From Algoriphagus sp. Y33 (GTDB taxonomy: Bacteria > Bacteroidota > Bacteroidia > Cytophagales > Cyclobacteriaceae): 64,000 nucleotides of DNA. Positions within the stretch are counted from its first letter, which is position 1, and every line of letters begins with the position of its first letter. Positions 26,118 through 36,384 of the stretch are shown here, piece after piece. Under the pieces are notes generated by a model, which was given only the letters and a program-made list of their open reading frames with translations, searched no databases and had not been told where the DNA came from. The stretch covers positions 6,252,001 through 6,316,000 of the forward strand of contig NZ_CP061947.1 in assembly GCF_014838715.1 (NCBI RefSeq). Direction: 5' to 3'. The translations under genes and the position numbers were made by a program.

Positions 26118-29100
26118 ATGCTTAAAAAATTAATTAATTCGGCTAAAAAGCCATTTGTAAGAGTCCTGCACAAGGAGTATTATTATCGGGTAGTAATGGC
26201 TCTTATTTTTTGTATAGCTGTGCAATCGATTGCTCATACCCAAAACAGGACTGTTTCAGGAACGGTAACTGAGCAGGATTCCGCACCGTTACCCGGTGTT
26301 TCGGTACTGATAAAAGGCACCACACGTGGTGTGACTACAGATCTGGACGGTAGATTTGAAATACAAGTATCTGAAGACGGAGCCACGTTGGTTTTTTCAT
26401 TTATTGGTTTTGCTCCCCAAGAAGTAGCCGTCAATAATCAGAGTCAAATAAATGTCGAATTGAAATACGACATGCAAGATCTAGGTGAAGTAGTGGTAGT
26501 AGGTTATGGTACGGTCAAGAAGTCAGATCTTACCGGATCAGTGGTTTCTGTAAGAGATGAGGATTTGACAGCCATACCGGTGACGAATGCTCTAGAAGTA
26601 ATGCAGGGAAAAGTTCCAGGGCTTGACCTGACCAAATCCAGTGGACAGGCAGGGGCAGGACTGAATATCCGGCTGAGGGGAAACCGGTCCTTAAATGCAG
26701 GAAATAACCCGCTAGTGCTGGTGGACGGAATAATCTATGGGAGCACAATGGATGTCAATCCAAATGATATAGCATCTATTGAGGTACTTAAGGATGCTGC
26801 TTCTACTGCTATTTACGGTACGTTAGGTGCAAACGGCGTAATTCTTATTACGACCAAGCGAGGTGCTCAAGGCAAGCCAAAAGTCTCCATAAACAGCTAC
26901 TATAGTACCCAGAGCTTAGAGGGCTATGATTACATAATGACGGGACCTGAATGGGTCAACTTCAGAAGAGAATCACGAAGAACCGTAGGTGAATGGAATA
27001 ATCCGGAAGATGATGGAAGTATTTTTGTTCCTCACCAGTTAGAGAACTTCAGAAACGGGGTTTATACAGACTGGGCTAATGAGGTTATAGGTACAGGGTC
27101 TCAACAGAATCATCAGGTGAGTGTCGCCGGAGCGGATGAGAAGGTGAATTATTACTTTTCCATGGAGTATTTTGACGAGCAAAGCTTGTTTGAAAATGAT
27201 GAACTTAAGCGATACAGTGGGAGAATGGCGGTGGATTATAAGGCAAGTGACAAGCTTAAATTGTCTACCAATATTATGTATACTGTCAGGGAACAGGATA
27301 GAAGAAGAGATCCGCTCAACTGGGCGAATAAAATCAGCCCTCTTGGCCCCGCTTACGATGAGGCAGGAGAAATAATAACCCTTCCCCTTGGTGACGGCAC
27401 CACAGTCAATCCCCTCAATGACCAGATTCCGGGGAACTACATGGACAATGAAATCAACAGAAGATTCTTTGGAAATGTGAGTCTGGAGTGGAAGCCGGTT
27501 ACTTCAGTCAATTTTACCTCTAGACTAGGTTTGGACAATTCAAATTCCCGTAGAGGCGTGTTCTTGGGAGAAAACACCATTGACATCGGTCCTGATGGGC
27601 GTACGGTCGGCAGGGCTACTAATAATATGGCTTCTAGGATTACCTGGGAAAATTTCGCTACTTACTCCAAAGCCAGTACAGACCATGATTTTCAGGTGTT
27701 GTTGGGACAAAGTATGTGGGCTACCCGTAATGAAGAGTATTTTGCAGAGGGGCTTGACTTGTTATCACCTACGATGCTTTTTCACAATTTAGGGGCTTCC
27801 CAAGATGGGATTCGAATCAATAGTTCGCTTACAGAAACTTCCCTGGCATCGTTTTTTACCCGTGTCAATTATAAATTCAAAAATAAATACATCTTCAATG
27901 GTGTGGTGAGAGCAGATGGGTCGTCAGTTTTGGCTGCAGGTAATAAGTGGGGTTTCTTCCCTTCAGCTGCAGTTTCATGGATAGCCAAGGAAGAAGGATT
28001 TTTGGTGGATAATTCCACAATAAGCGAGTTAAAGTTCAGGCTGAGTTATGGGATTTCAGGCAATTCTGCGGTATCGCCTTATCAGACATTGGGAGGCTTG
28101 AGCAAAAGTACCTATGCATGGGATCAGGGTACTTCAGAGGCAGCTGCATTTGGCTATTATCCTTCGCTGATAGCAGCCTCCCTGGGATGGGAGGAGACTG
28201 CCAGTCTAAATTTTGGTATGGATTTCGGGTTGTTCAACAACAGACTTACAGGATCAGTTGATATATACGAACAAAATACCACCGACCTCTTAATTGAGCG
28301 TGCAGTTCCTGCGACTTCAGGTTTTACCACTGCATGGGACAATGTCGGCAAGACAAGAAATCGAGGTATAGAACTCTTGCTGAGTACCATTAATCTTGAT
28401 CAGCCGAGCGGATTTAAATGGAGTACAGATTTTACATTCACCCATAATAAAGAAGAAATTTTAGAACTGGTAGAAGGTGATCGTGACTTGGCAAATGGTT
28501 GGTTTGTGGGTTACCCCATCTCTACTCATTTTGATTATGAGAAAATCGGTGTTTGGCAGTTGGGAGAAGAAGATCAGGCCAGAGAAAACCAGCAGGAAGT
28601 GGGGGAAATCAAAGTTAGGGATCAGAATGGTGACGGTATTATCACTCCTGATGACAGAACTATTTTGGGAAGTAATGTTCCAAGATTCAATCTGGGAGTT
28701 AACAATAGAGTCTCTTACAAAGGGTTTGATCTGAGCGTGTTTGTATTTGCACGGCAGGGTAATATGATTGTCAGTGAGGCAAATGGATCCTATAAGATAG
28801 ATGCCCGTGAAAATGGACCACGAGTGGATTATTGGACTCCCGAAAATCCTACTAATGCATACCCTAGACCTAATGCCGGTACCAGTACCGGGAATGCTAG
28901 GTATTTCTCCACTTTGAGATATGCGGATGGTTCTTTTGTGAAAGTACGGGATATCACACTTGGTTATAATCTGCCTCAGAAACTGATCGATAATCTGTCA
29001 ATTTCACGGGTTCGGGTGTATGCCACTGCCAAAAATTATTTTGTCTGGAGTGACTTGGGCGGATACGATCCCGAGCGTGGGGGGAATTTGAGTTTTCCGA

Positions 29101-29141
29101 TGACTCGTCAGTTGCTGTTCGGTGTCAATATTGAACTTTGA
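26118..29141 (+). CDS. SusC-like TonB-dependent receptor
   Basis: About 1007 residues from the ATG at 26118; an upstream GTG at 26034 is less likely. After the signal peptide (ending SIAHTQN) comes a carboxypeptidase-regulatory-like domain (RTVSGTVTEQDSAPLPGVSV), a plug domain (GYGTVKKSDLTGSV) and a 22-strand barrel ending FGVNIEL. It imports oligosaccharides across the outer membrane with the SusD partner that follows 28 bases later. In this locus the cargo should be pectic oligogalacturonides. A LacI-type operator lies inside its signal-peptide codons. Confidence 0.95.
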   Translation: MLKKLINSAKKPFVRVLHKEYYYRVVMALIFCIAVQSIAHTQNRTVSGTVTEQDSAPLPGVSVLIKGTTRGVTTDLDGRFEIQVSEDGATLVFSFIGFAPQEVAVNNQSQINVELKYDMQDLGEVVVVGYGTVKKSDLTGSVVSVRDEDLTAIPVTNALEVMQGKVPGLDLTKSSGQAGAGLNIRLRGNRSLNAGNNPLVLVDGIIYGSTMDVNPNDIASIEVLKDAASTAIYGTLGANGVILITTKRGAQGKPKVSINSYYSTQSLEGYDYIMTGPEWVNFRRESRRTVGEWNNPEDDGSIFVPHQLENFRNGVYTDWANEVIGTGSQQNHQVSVAGADEKVNYYFSMEYFDEQSLFENDELKRYSGRMAVDYKASDKLKLSTNIMYTVREQDRRRDPLNWANKISPLGPAYDEAGEIITLPLGDGTTVNPLNDQIPGNYMDNEINRRFFGNVSLEWKPVTSVNFTSRLGLDNSNSRRGVFLGENTIDIGPDGRTVGRATNNMASRITWENFATYSKASTDHDFQVLLGQSMWATRNEEYFAEGLDLLSPTMLFHNLGASQDGIRINSSLTETSLASFFTRVNYKFKNKYIFNGVVRADGSSVLAAGNKWGFFPSAAVSWIAKEEGFLVDNSTISELKFRLSYGISGNSAVSPYQTLGGLSKSTYAWDQGTSEAAAFGYYPSLIAASLGWEETASLNFGMDFGLFNNRLTGSVDIYEQNTTDLLIERAVPATSGFTTAWDNVGKTRNRGIELLLSTINLDQPSGFKWSTDFTFTHNKEEILELVEGDRDLANGWFVGYPISTHFDYEKIGVWQLGEEDQARENQQEVGEIKVRDQNGDGIITPDDRTILGSNVPRFNLGVNNRVSYKGFDLSVFVFARQGNMIVSEANGSYKIDARENGPRVDYWTPENPTNAYPRPNAGTSTGNARYFSTLRYADGSFVKVRDITLGYNLPQKLIDNLSISRVRVYATAKNYFVWSDLGGYDPERGGNLSFPMTRQLLFGVNIEL
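26218..26237. promoter_or_regulatory. LacI-type operator inside the susC coding region
   Basis: CTGTGCAATCGATTGCTCAT matches the perfect palindrome at 43641 in 16 of 20 positions and shares a 16-base identical core with the site at 24612. It falls in the susC signal-peptide codons (AVQSIAH), where bound repressor could act as a roadblock. Confidence 0.6.
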
Positions 29142-29169
29142 TTTTTTCTAAACCCAAAATTTGAAAATT

Positions 29170-30852
29170 ATGAAAAAAATAAACTTAATAATCTTAGCAT
29201 TGAGTCTTTCCTTGGGAATGACTTCATGTGCAGATTTTCTCGAAGAAGAAAATAAAACAGGCTTGACGGCTGACGGCTATTACAATACCCTTCAAGGGAT
29301 AGAGGCATTGGTAAACTCCTGTTATACACCGATGCGATTTTGGTATGGAAAGGAGCATGGTATGACCCTATCTGATATGGGTACAGATATCTTTACCAGA
29401 GCAAACGGAATGGAAAATCCTGCGGTAGCCCTTTATAATGCTGATCTAAGCGGAGAAAATGGGCAAATCAATTTCTATTGGACCAGATTGTATTCAGCAT
29501 TAAACTCTACTAATGCCGCTATTGGAAGAATCCCGGATTCGCCTCTGTCTGAAAATGAAAAAACATTGAGAATGGCAGAAGTAAGGTTCTTGCGGGCGTT
29601 TTACCTTTGGCATATTGTGGAGACATGGGGTGGGGTTCATTTGTCCTTAGAGGAAGTGACTTCGGTCCAGACTACGGCGCAACGCAGCTCGGTAGACGAA
29701 TTCTATACCCAGATTTTCGAAGATCTTCAGTTTGCGATGGATAATCTCACTGCAAACCCGGATCAATATGGACGTGCGACAAAACCTGCTGCAGAGGCTT
29801 TTGCTGCCAGGATGCATTTGACAAGAGGGAATGATGCCGAAGCATCAAGACTGGCCAAGAGAGTTATTGATGAATATGATTTTTCTCTTGTGGAAAGTTA
29901 TGAGCAGCTATGGAGTATCAATAACGTGCGAAATTCTGAGGCTGTTTGGATTGTGAATTTCACTTCTGATTTGATCTTTAACCGTGAACTTGAGACTCCG
30001 GGTAACGACATTCTCATAAGAGATGGGGGGAACAATTCCCACCTATTCTATTTAATGACTTATGACCAATTGCCTGGAATGGTCCGTGATATCGAAAATG
30101 GACGTCCATTTGCAAGATTTATGCCTACTGCATTTTTGCTGGATTTATTTGATGAATCAATAGACAGCCGATATGATGTCACCTTTCAGACAGCATGGTA
30201 CAGCAATAACCCGGGAACCTATGATTTACCATTAACCTCTGGTACGGAAACCAAATCAGTGACGTTTAACGAAGGGGATACGGCAATTTTAGCTACTAAA
30301 TATGCCCTTACGGATGCTCAAAAAGATGCACTTCCATATACTGTGATCGACCGAAACAGAACATATAACACGGATGGTTCGCCGCGTGTTAGAGATCGGT
30401 ACATTTCCCTGAAGAAATTCTTAGACCCGAGCCGGCCCACAGTTGCTCAGCAACAAGGTAAGCGGGATGCATTTGTGATAAGACTTGCAGAAATGTACAT
30501 GACTGTGGCAGAAGCAGAACTGAACCAAGGGAATGTTTCTGAGGCATTGGAATACTTTAATACTATAAGAAGAAGAGCAGCTCTTCCCGGACAAGAGCAA
30601 GCGATGGAAGTATCTGCGGGGGATTTGACTATTGATATGATTCTGGATGAGAAAGCACGAGAATTTGCAGGTGAGCAAATTCGCTGGTTTGACCTAAAGC
30701 GGACCGGTAAGCTTGTGGAGCGTGTAAGAGCTTTTAATCCTGATGCTGCGCCAAATATCCAGTCTTTTCATAATCTGAGACCAATCCCGCAACAGCAGCT
30801 GGACGCAATCACAAATAAGGATGAGTTTCTTCAAAACGAAGGATACTTCTAA
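29170..30852 (+). CDS. SusD-like outer-membrane glycan-binding lipoprotein
   Basis: The protein starts at the ATG at 29170, three codons after a TTG, with a lipobox (LGMTSC). The SusD fold is shown by RFLRAFYLWHIVETWGGV in the N-terminal TPR part and by the C-terminal EFAGEQIRWFDLKRTGKL, with NLRPIPQQQLD near the end. It forms the lid of the SusC transporter and captures oligosaccharides at the cell surface. It lies 28 bases after susC. A hydrolase operon follows with an 88-base gap. Confidence 0.96.
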   Translation: MKKINLIILALSLSLGMTSCADFLEEENKTGLTADGYYNTLQGIEALVNSCYTPMRFWYGKEHGMTLSDMGTDIFTRANGMENPAVALYNADLSGENGQINFYWTRLYSALNSTNAAIGRIPDSPLSENEKTLRMAEVRFLRAFYLWHIVETWGGVHLSLEEVTSVQTTAQRSSVDEFYTQIFEDLQFAMDNLTANPDQYGRATKPAAEAFAARMHLTRGNDAEASRLAKRVIDEYDFSLVESYEQLWSINNVRNSEAVWIVNFTSDLIFNRELETPGNDILIRDGGNNSHLFYLMTYDQLPGMVRDIENGRPFARFMPTAFLLDLFDESIDSRYDVTFQTAWYSNNPGTYDLPLTSGTETKSVTFNEGDTAILATKYALTDAQKDALPYTVIDRNRTYNTDGSPRVRDRYISLKKFLDPSRPTVAQQQGKRDAFVIRLAEMYMTVAEAELNQGNVSEALEYFNTIRRRAALPGQEQAMEVSAGDLTIDMILDEKAREFAGEQIRWFDLKRTGKLVERVRAFNPDAAPNIQSFHNLRPIPQQQLDAITNKDEFLQNEGYF

Positions 30853-30940
30853 TATCCGATTGTTTAAGCAATAACTTTATTGGCCTTGCAGACTGTCTGC
30901 AAGGCCATATTTCCCCGATATAACCTTCGAAGTTCTCCCT

Positions 30941-32167
30941 ATGAAAAAGAAATTTCTACCAATACGATCACTCCTACTTGTTATAATGACAGCTTGGGTT
31001 TCTTCTTGTAATCAAAAATCACAAGAATCAGACCTTCCGGAAGCGGAAAACACTACAGAAAAAGCCTATTCCATTTGGATGGCGGATTCTGAAATAGTCC
31101 GCAATCCGGAAGGATGGACTATAGATTTCAATAAAAAGCCGAAATGGGAGTACACCCATGGTTTGATTATGTCAGCCATGCAGGCTGTATGGAAGGAAAA
31201 AGGAGAGCAGCGCTTTTATGACTATACCAAGAAGTTTGCTGATTTCATGGTGGACAGTACAGGCAATATCCTGACTTACAAGAAGACGGATTACAATATT
31301 GACCGGGTCAATGGAGGTAAGTTTCTGATCAATCTCTACGAAGAATCAGGAGAGAAAAAATACAGATTGGCAATAGAAGAATTGCGGGATCAGATGCGCA
31401 ACCATCCCCGAAATAAGGAAGGCGGTTTTTGGCACAAAAAAGTCTATCCACATCAGATGTGGTTGGATGGCATCTATATGGGATCTCCGTTCTTGGCACA
31501 ATATGCAGCTACATTCGATGAACCGGCACTTTTTGATGATGTGGCAAACCAGATTATAGTGATGGACAACTATGGCTACAGTGAAGAAACAGGGCTTTTT
31601 CATCACGCATGGGATGAAAGCAAGGAACAGAAATGGGCAGATCCGGAGACTGGGCTCTCTACAAATTATTGGGGAAGGAGCATAGGATGGTTTGCGATGG
31701 CGCTGGTGGATGTACTGGATTTTCTCCCAAATGATCATCCAAAAAGAAACGATGTAATAGCTGTTACACAAAAGCTTGCCAAAGGAATTCAACGCTATCA
31801 GACTCCGGAGGGAGTGTGGTATCAGGTCGTAGATCAGGGTACACGGGAGGGGAATTACCTCGAATCATCAGCCTCGGGGATGTTTACATATTTTCTTTTG
31901 AAAGGAGCTGAAAAGGGATATTTGGATCAGGATGATCTTGCCGCAGGCAAAAAAGCTTATGAAGGGATGCTGGCTGAGTTTGTCCGTGAAGATGCAGATG
32001 GAGGGATCAGCTTGACAAATGTCTGTGGAGTTGCCGGATTGGGTGGCAATCCTTACCGTGATGGCTCTTTCGAATATTATGTAGGGGAAGAAATCCGGGT
32101 GAACGATCCGAAAGGAGTTGGGCCATTTATCCTTGCTTCTTTAGAATACGAAGCGCTAAGTAAATAA
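30941..32167 (+). CDS. GH105 unsaturated rhamnogalacturonyl / galacturonyl hydrolase
   Basis: The 408-residue protein is a likely lipoprotein (VSSC at about residues 20-23) with the (alpha/alpha)6-barrel pattern of GH105. MWLDGIYMGSPFLAQYA contains the catalytic Asp of YteR-type enzymes, and YWGRSIGWFAMALVDVLDF is the second conserved helix. It hydrates and splits 4,5-unsaturated galacturonyl groups from lyase products, releasing 5-keto-4-deoxyuronate for KduI. A lyase that would make its substrate is not in the window. Three more esterase or hydrolase genes follow closely. Confidence 0.9.
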   Translation: MKKKFLPIRSLLLVIMTAWVSSCNQKSQESDLPEAENTTEKAYSIWMADSEIVRNPEGWTIDFNKKPKWEYTHGLIMSAMQAVWKEKGEQRFYDYTKKFADFMVDSTGNILTYKKTDYNIDRVNGGKFLINLYEESGEKKYRLAIEELRDQMRNHPRNKEGGFWHKKVYPHQMWLDGIYMGSPFLAQYAATFDEPALFDDVANQIIVMDNYGYSEETGLFHHAWDESKEQKWADPETGLSTNYWGRSIGWFAMALVDVLDFLPNDHPKRNDVIAVTQKLAKGIQRYQTPEGVWYQVVDQGTREGNYLESSASGMFTYFLLKGAEKGYLDQDDLAAGKKAYEGMLAEFVREDADGGISLTNVCGVAGLGGNPYRDGSFEYYVGEEIRVNDPKGVGPFILASLEYEALSK

Positions 32168-32170
32168 GGG

Positions 32171-33145
32171 ATGATGAGATTAGCATTAATCCTTGTATTG
32201 GGCTTTTTTTCTTTGTCGGCACAAGGTCAAGAATTCGACTTTGTGGTAGCTAAAGATGGATCCGGTGATTTTCTTACCATTCAGCAGGCCTTTGATGCAG
32301 TTCCTGATTTTAGGAAAAATGAAACAAGGATTCTGTTGAAGGCAGGTGTTTATAAGGAAAAATTAGTGCTGGCTACTTCCAAAACAAATGTGTCACTGAT
32401 CGGTGAAAATGCTGAGAATACCCTGGTGACTTACGATGATTTTGCACAGAAGAAAAATAAGTTCGGAGAAGAAATGGGTACCACCGGCTCCACCGGTTTC
32501 TTTGTGTTTGGGGATGGGTTTTATGCCAGAGATATCACGTTTGAGAATTCATCAGGACCGGTAGGACAGGCAGTGGCTGTTCGGGTGGACGGTGATAAAG
32601 TTATGTTCGAGAAATGTAGATTTCTGGGTTTTCAGGATACACTGTATCCCCATGGAGACCGAAGCCGACAATACTATAAGGATTGCTACATAGAAGGCAC
32701 AGTCGATTTTATCTTCGGATGGTCCACAGTGGTGTTTGAAAACTGTGAGATTTTCTCCAAAAAAGGAGGCGGCTACGTGACTGCTGCATCCACGGGAGAA
32801 GTCACAAAACATGGCTTTGTATTTATCGACTGTAAGCTGACAAGTGATGGAGAGCCTGCTTCAGTTTACCTTGGCAGGCCATGGAGAGATTATGCAAAGA
32901 CAGTCTTTATCAACACCGAAATGGGAGATCATATCAAGCCCGAAGGCTGGCACAATTGGAACAAACCCAATGCAGAGCAAACAGCTTTTTATGCAGAATA
33001 TGCTTCTAGAGGGCCAGGAGCAAATGTAGCTGAGCGGGTTTCCTGGTCACATCAATTAACTGAAGAGGAAGCGGAAATCTACACTGCAAAAGCAGTTTTG
33101 GCAGGAGAGGATGGGTGGAATCCCCAAAGTAGAATTCTCGATTGA
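32171..33145 (+). CDS. Pectinesterase (CE8)
   Basis: The 324-residue enzyme has a signal peptide (LGFFSLSAQGQ) and the right-handed beta-helix motifs of CE8: GQAVAVRVDGD, the catalytic Asp in FLGFQDTLY, the second Asp in GTVDFIFG, and GRPWRDY with the active-site Arg and Trp. It removes methyl esters from homogalacturonan so that GH28 and lyases can act. It starts three bases after the GH105 gene. A second CE8 domain occurs in the fusion at 37366. Confidence 0.95.
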   Translation: MMRLALILVLGFFSLSAQGQEFDFVVAKDGSGDFLTIQQAFDAVPDFRKNETRILLKAGVYKEKLVLATSKTNVSLIGENAENTLVTYDDFAQKKNKFGEEMGTTGSTGFFVFGDGFYARDITFENSSGPVGQAVAVRVDGDKVMFEKCRFLGFQDTLYPHGDRSRQYYKDCYIEGTVDFIFGWSTVVFENCEIFSKKGGGYVTAASTGEVTKHGFVFIDCKLTSDGEPASVYLGRPWRDYAKTVFINTEMGDHIKPEGWHNWNKPNAEQTAFYAEYASRGPGANVAERVSWSHQLTEEEAEIYTAKAVLAGEDGWNPQSRILD

Positions 33146-33176
33146 GAAGTAAAAATTAGATTGAAAAACAATAAAT

Positions 33177-34874
33177 ATGAATATCCAAAATATGCAATTT
33201 AACGTAACACGAGCGGTTTTGTCGCTTCTTTTGACTTGGCTGATTTTGCCTGCTTTTGCGCAGCATACGCTGGAAAGTATGTACGAAGGAGTGGAATTCG
33301 ATATGCCCAAAGTGAAGGAAACAAGTTTTCCGGATTTTGAAAAAAACATTCTAGAATATGGTGCTGTAGGTGATGGGATCTTCAAAAACTCCGAAGCGTT
33401 CAAAGCGGCGATAGAAGCTGTGAATTCAGACGGTGGAGGAAGAGTCATAGTGCCAAGGGGGATTTGGTTGACTGGCCCGATTACATTGTTGAGCAATGTC
33501 AATCTTCATTTGGAGGATGGTGCATTGATCCTTTTTAGCCGGGATTTTGATGATTATCCGCTGGTGGAGACGAGTTTCGAGGGTTTGAATACCGTTCGCT
33601 GTATTTCCCCGATCAATGCCTATCAGGTAGAAAATATTGCGATAACAGGCAAAGGTACGATAGATGGAAATGGCGATGCTTGGAGGTTTGTAAAGAAAGG
33701 AAAGTTGACCGAAGGACAATGGAAAACGCTGGTGAATTCCGGTGGAGTCTTGGATGCAAAAGGGCAGATTTGGTTTCCTAGTCAAGCTTCTTTGGATGGC
33801 TACAATGCCAGCTCCAGCTTCAATGTGCCTGACACCAAGGATAGAGAAACATTGGAGAAAATGAAAGACTTTTTACGCCCGGTGATGGTAAGTATTCGTG
33901 AAAGTAAGCGGGTGCTATTGGACGGCCCCACCTTCCAGAACTCTCCTGCTTGGAATATCCATCCGCTGATGAGCGAGGATGTGATCATCCGAAATCTAAA
34001 TGTGCGTAATCCATGGTATTCCCAGAATGGTGACGGGCTGGATCTGGAATCCTGCAAAAATGTCCTCATCTACAACAATACCTTTGATGTGGGAGATGAT
34101 GCGATATGCTTCAAGTCAGGAAAAGATAAGGATGGACGTGATCGGGACATGCCTACGGAGAATGTGATCGTAAAAAACAACATTGTCTATCATGCGCATG
34201 GGGGATTTGTGATCGGAAGTGAAATGTCCGGTGGTGTGAGAAATGTCCATGTCTCAAACTGTACTTTTATCGGAACAGACGTTGGGTTGCGATTTAAAAG
34301 CACCCGTGGCAGAGGTGGAATAGTAGAGAATATTTGGATTTCAACTATCCATATGATCGATATTCCTGCAGAGGCGATCCGCTTCAATATGTTTTACAGT
34401 GGCAATTCACCTATTTTGGAAGATGATCAAAATGCGGATGACGAAGTAAGAGATGAAGCTTTAGTTCCTATAACCGAAGAGACTCCTTCCTTCCAAAATA
34501 TCAGTATGAAAAATATTTATGTTTCCGGATCGGGAACCGCAGGATTTTTTATGGGACTTCCTGAGATGAAGCTGAAGAATGTGAGCTTGGAAAATTCCGT
34601 CTTGGAGGCTGAAAAAGGAATCACGGCTATCGATGCTTCAGGCATGATACTCCGCAATGTAAAAGTATTGGGAACAAAAGATACTCCGCTGACGATTTAC
34701 AACAGTGAGCAAGTGAATGTGAGAGGCTTTTTATTCGAAGAGAATGGAAAAGCCCCGGTGAGGGTTTTGGGAAGTAAAACTTCTGACATCACTTTTGATA
34801 AAAAAGACTTTAAATCTGAAACTGAAATTTCGGTTGGAAACGGGGCTTTGGAATCAGCTGTTAAACTGAAATAG
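33177..34874 (+). CDS. Polygalacturonase-like glycoside hydrolase (GH28)
   Basis: The 565-residue secreted protein has GH28 active-site motifs in order: NGDGLDLES, GDDAICFKSGKD with the catalytic Asp pair, the HGGFVIGSE block in place of the usual GHG, and RFKSTRGRGG in place of RIK. It hydrolyses alpha-1,4 galacturonic acid linkages, probably in exo or oligomer mode given its place beside CE8 and GH105. The signal peptide runs to FAQH. A Met at 33192 is an alternative start. Confidence 0.93.
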   Translation: MNIQNMQFNVTRAVLSLLLTWLILPAFAQHTLESMYEGVEFDMPKVKETSFPDFEKNILEYGAVGDGIFKNSEAFKAAIEAVNSDGGGRVIVPRGIWLTGPITLLSNVNLHLEDGALILFSRDFDDYPLVETSFEGLNTVRCISPINAYQVENIAITGKGTIDGNGDAWRFVKKGKLTEGQWKTLVNSGGVLDAKGQIWFPSQASLDGYNASSSFNVPDTKDRETLEKMKDFLRPVMVSIRESKRVLLDGPTFQNSPAWNIHPLMSEDVIIRNLNVRNPWYSQNGDGLDLESCKNVLIYNNTFDVGDDAICFKSGKDKDGRDRDMPTENVIVKNNIVYHAHGGFVIGSEMSGGVRNVHVSNCTFIGTDVGLRFKSTRGRGGIVENIWISTIHMIDIPAEAIRFNMFYSGNSPILEDDQNADDEVRDEALVPITEETPSFQNISMKNIYVSGSGTAGFFMGLPEMKLKNVSLENSVLEAEKGITAIDASGMILRNVKVLGTKDTPLTIYNSEQVNVRGFLFEENGKAPVRVLGSKTSDITFDKKDFKSETEISVGNGALESAVKLK

Positions 34875-34965
34875 GCAGGAGTTAATGGCCAATAGTCCAT
34901 GGTCGACAGCAGGTAAGATATTTCTTTTATTGCGAATATTCTGACCGAAATAAACAAAGAATTAA

Positions 34966-35718
34966 ATGAAACAGATTAAAATAATCATTTTGGGAATGCT
35001 GTTTTTTGGTATTGTCTCATTCCAAAAAGCACAGGAAGAAATCACCGTTTTCCTAGTCGGTGATTCTACCATGGCAGATAAACCATACGCTGGAAGTAAT
35101 CCTGAAAAAGGGTGGGGGCAGGTTTTTCCCTTGTATTTCAAAGAGGGAATCCGCTTCGAAAATCATGCAAAGAATGGAAGAAGCACGAAGAGTTTCCGTA
35201 CAGAGGGGCGCTGGAAGGCGGTAATGAAGCGTCTCAAGCCTGGGGATTATGTGATAATTGAGTTTGGTCACAATGATCAGAAGATCAACGCAAAAGACCG
35301 CTATGCTAATGCCGATTCAGATTATCGGGATAATCTGATCCGTTTTGTAAAGGAAGTTCGGGAAAAAGGAGGGAAACCGGTATTGGCTACTCCGATTTCA
35401 AGAAGGAGTTTTGATGAAAACGGAGTGTTGGTAGATTCACACGGACGTTACTCTGTTGTAGTACGAGAAGTGGCAGCCGAAATGGAAGTGCCTCTTTTCG
35501 ATCTTCATGCCAAAACTGTTGAAGTGATCGAGCAATTTGGAATAGAGAAATCGAAAGAGCTATTCCTGCATTATCGGCCAGGTGATTATTCCCAATTTCC
35601 CGAAGGTAGAGAAGACGATACACATTTGTCCCCTACAGGCGCTTTCAAAGTAAGCGACTTGGCTGTCGGGGAATTGAGACGGGAATTGCCTGAATTGAAG
35701 AAATATCTGAAGGATTGA
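34966..35718 (+). CDS. Rhamnogalacturonan acetylesterase (CE12, SGNH)
   Basis: The 250-residue SGNH hydrolase has all four blocks: FLVGDSTMAD with the nucleophile Ser, the oxyanion Gly in NHAKNGRSTKSF, the Asn in EFGHNDQK, and Asp-His in DDTHLSPTGA. This is the CE12 pattern, which deacetylates rhamnogalacturonan. A signal peptide ends near FQKAQE. It follows GH28 and closes the first hydrolase block of the pectin operon. Confidence 0.92.
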   Translation: MKQIKIIILGMLFFGIVSFQKAQEEITVFLVGDSTMADKPYAGSNPEKGWGQVFPLYFKEGIRFENHAKNGRSTKSFRTEGRWKAVMKRLKPGDYVIIEFGHNDQKINAKDRYANADSDYRDNLIRFVKEVREKGGKPVLATPISRRSFDENGVLVDSHGRYSVVVREVAAEMEVPLFDLHAKTVEVIEQFGIEKSKELFLHYRPGDYSQFPEGREDDTHLSPTGAFKVSDLAVGELRRELPELKKYLKD

Positions 35719-35762
35719 TATATAGATGATTAATCGCCATAATAGTAGCTAGTATTAAAAAA

Positions 35763-36326
35763 ATGAAAGAACTAATCCAATTTATAGGTGACTTTCAGCA
35801 CTTAGATCAGGTAACTACAGAAGCTGTAAAAAATAGTTTTCAGGAGAGATTATACAAAAGGAATGACTATTTGCTCAAAGAAGGAGAGACTTGTTCTAAG
35901 ATATTCTTTATAAAAACTGGACTGGTTAGAAGGTTTTATGTTATTGATGGCGAAGAAATAACTAAGTGGATTTATCATGATAATCATTGGTTAACTTCAT
36001 TAGCCAGCTACTTTAATCATAAGCCATCATTTGAATGCTTACAAGCAGATCAAGATACTGTCGTTTATTTTTTATCTAGGGAAAAGGAACAAGAATTATT
36101 AAAATTCCCTCTTTTTCTTCAATTTCATTTCAAGTTCTTAAGATTTTCTTTGGCTGCATTCGATGAGTTCCATTTTGTGTTGGACTCGATGACAGCTCAA
36201 AAAAAATATAAGTATATTATTGAAAATTTTCCTTTAATTATTCAAAGGGCGAAACAAAAAAACATAGCCTCGCTATTGAATGTCAGCCAAGAAACATTAA
36301 GCAGGATTCGAGCTGGAATTTATTGA
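35763..36326 (+). CDS. Crp/Fnr family regulator
   Basis: The 187-residue protein has a cyclic-nucleotide-binding fold (ERLYKRNDYLLKEGETCSKI, then FFIKTGLVRRFY) and a short C-terminal winged helix (ASLLNVSQETLSRIRAGI). No Cys cluster for an Fe-S centre is present. The ligand is unknown, and many Bacteroidota members of this group lack a known effector. The gene is AT-rich compared with the pectin genes on both sides and, with the LpxA-like gene, looks like an insertion into the locus. It might regulate its partner only. Confidence 0.85.
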   Translation: MKELIQFIGDFQHLDQVTTEAVKNSFQERLYKRNDYLLKEGETCSKIFFIKTGLVRRFYVIDGEEITKWIYHDNHWLTSLASYFNHKPSFECLQADQDTVVYFLSREKEQELLKFPLFLQFHFKFLRFSLAAFDEFHFVLDSMTAQKKYKYIIENFPLIIQRAKQKNIASLLNVSQETLSRIRAGIY

Positions 36327-36384
36327 CTTTATGTCAATAAAAATGTCGTTCAGTTAAATGAGATTTGCAAATAAAAATTGCAAA

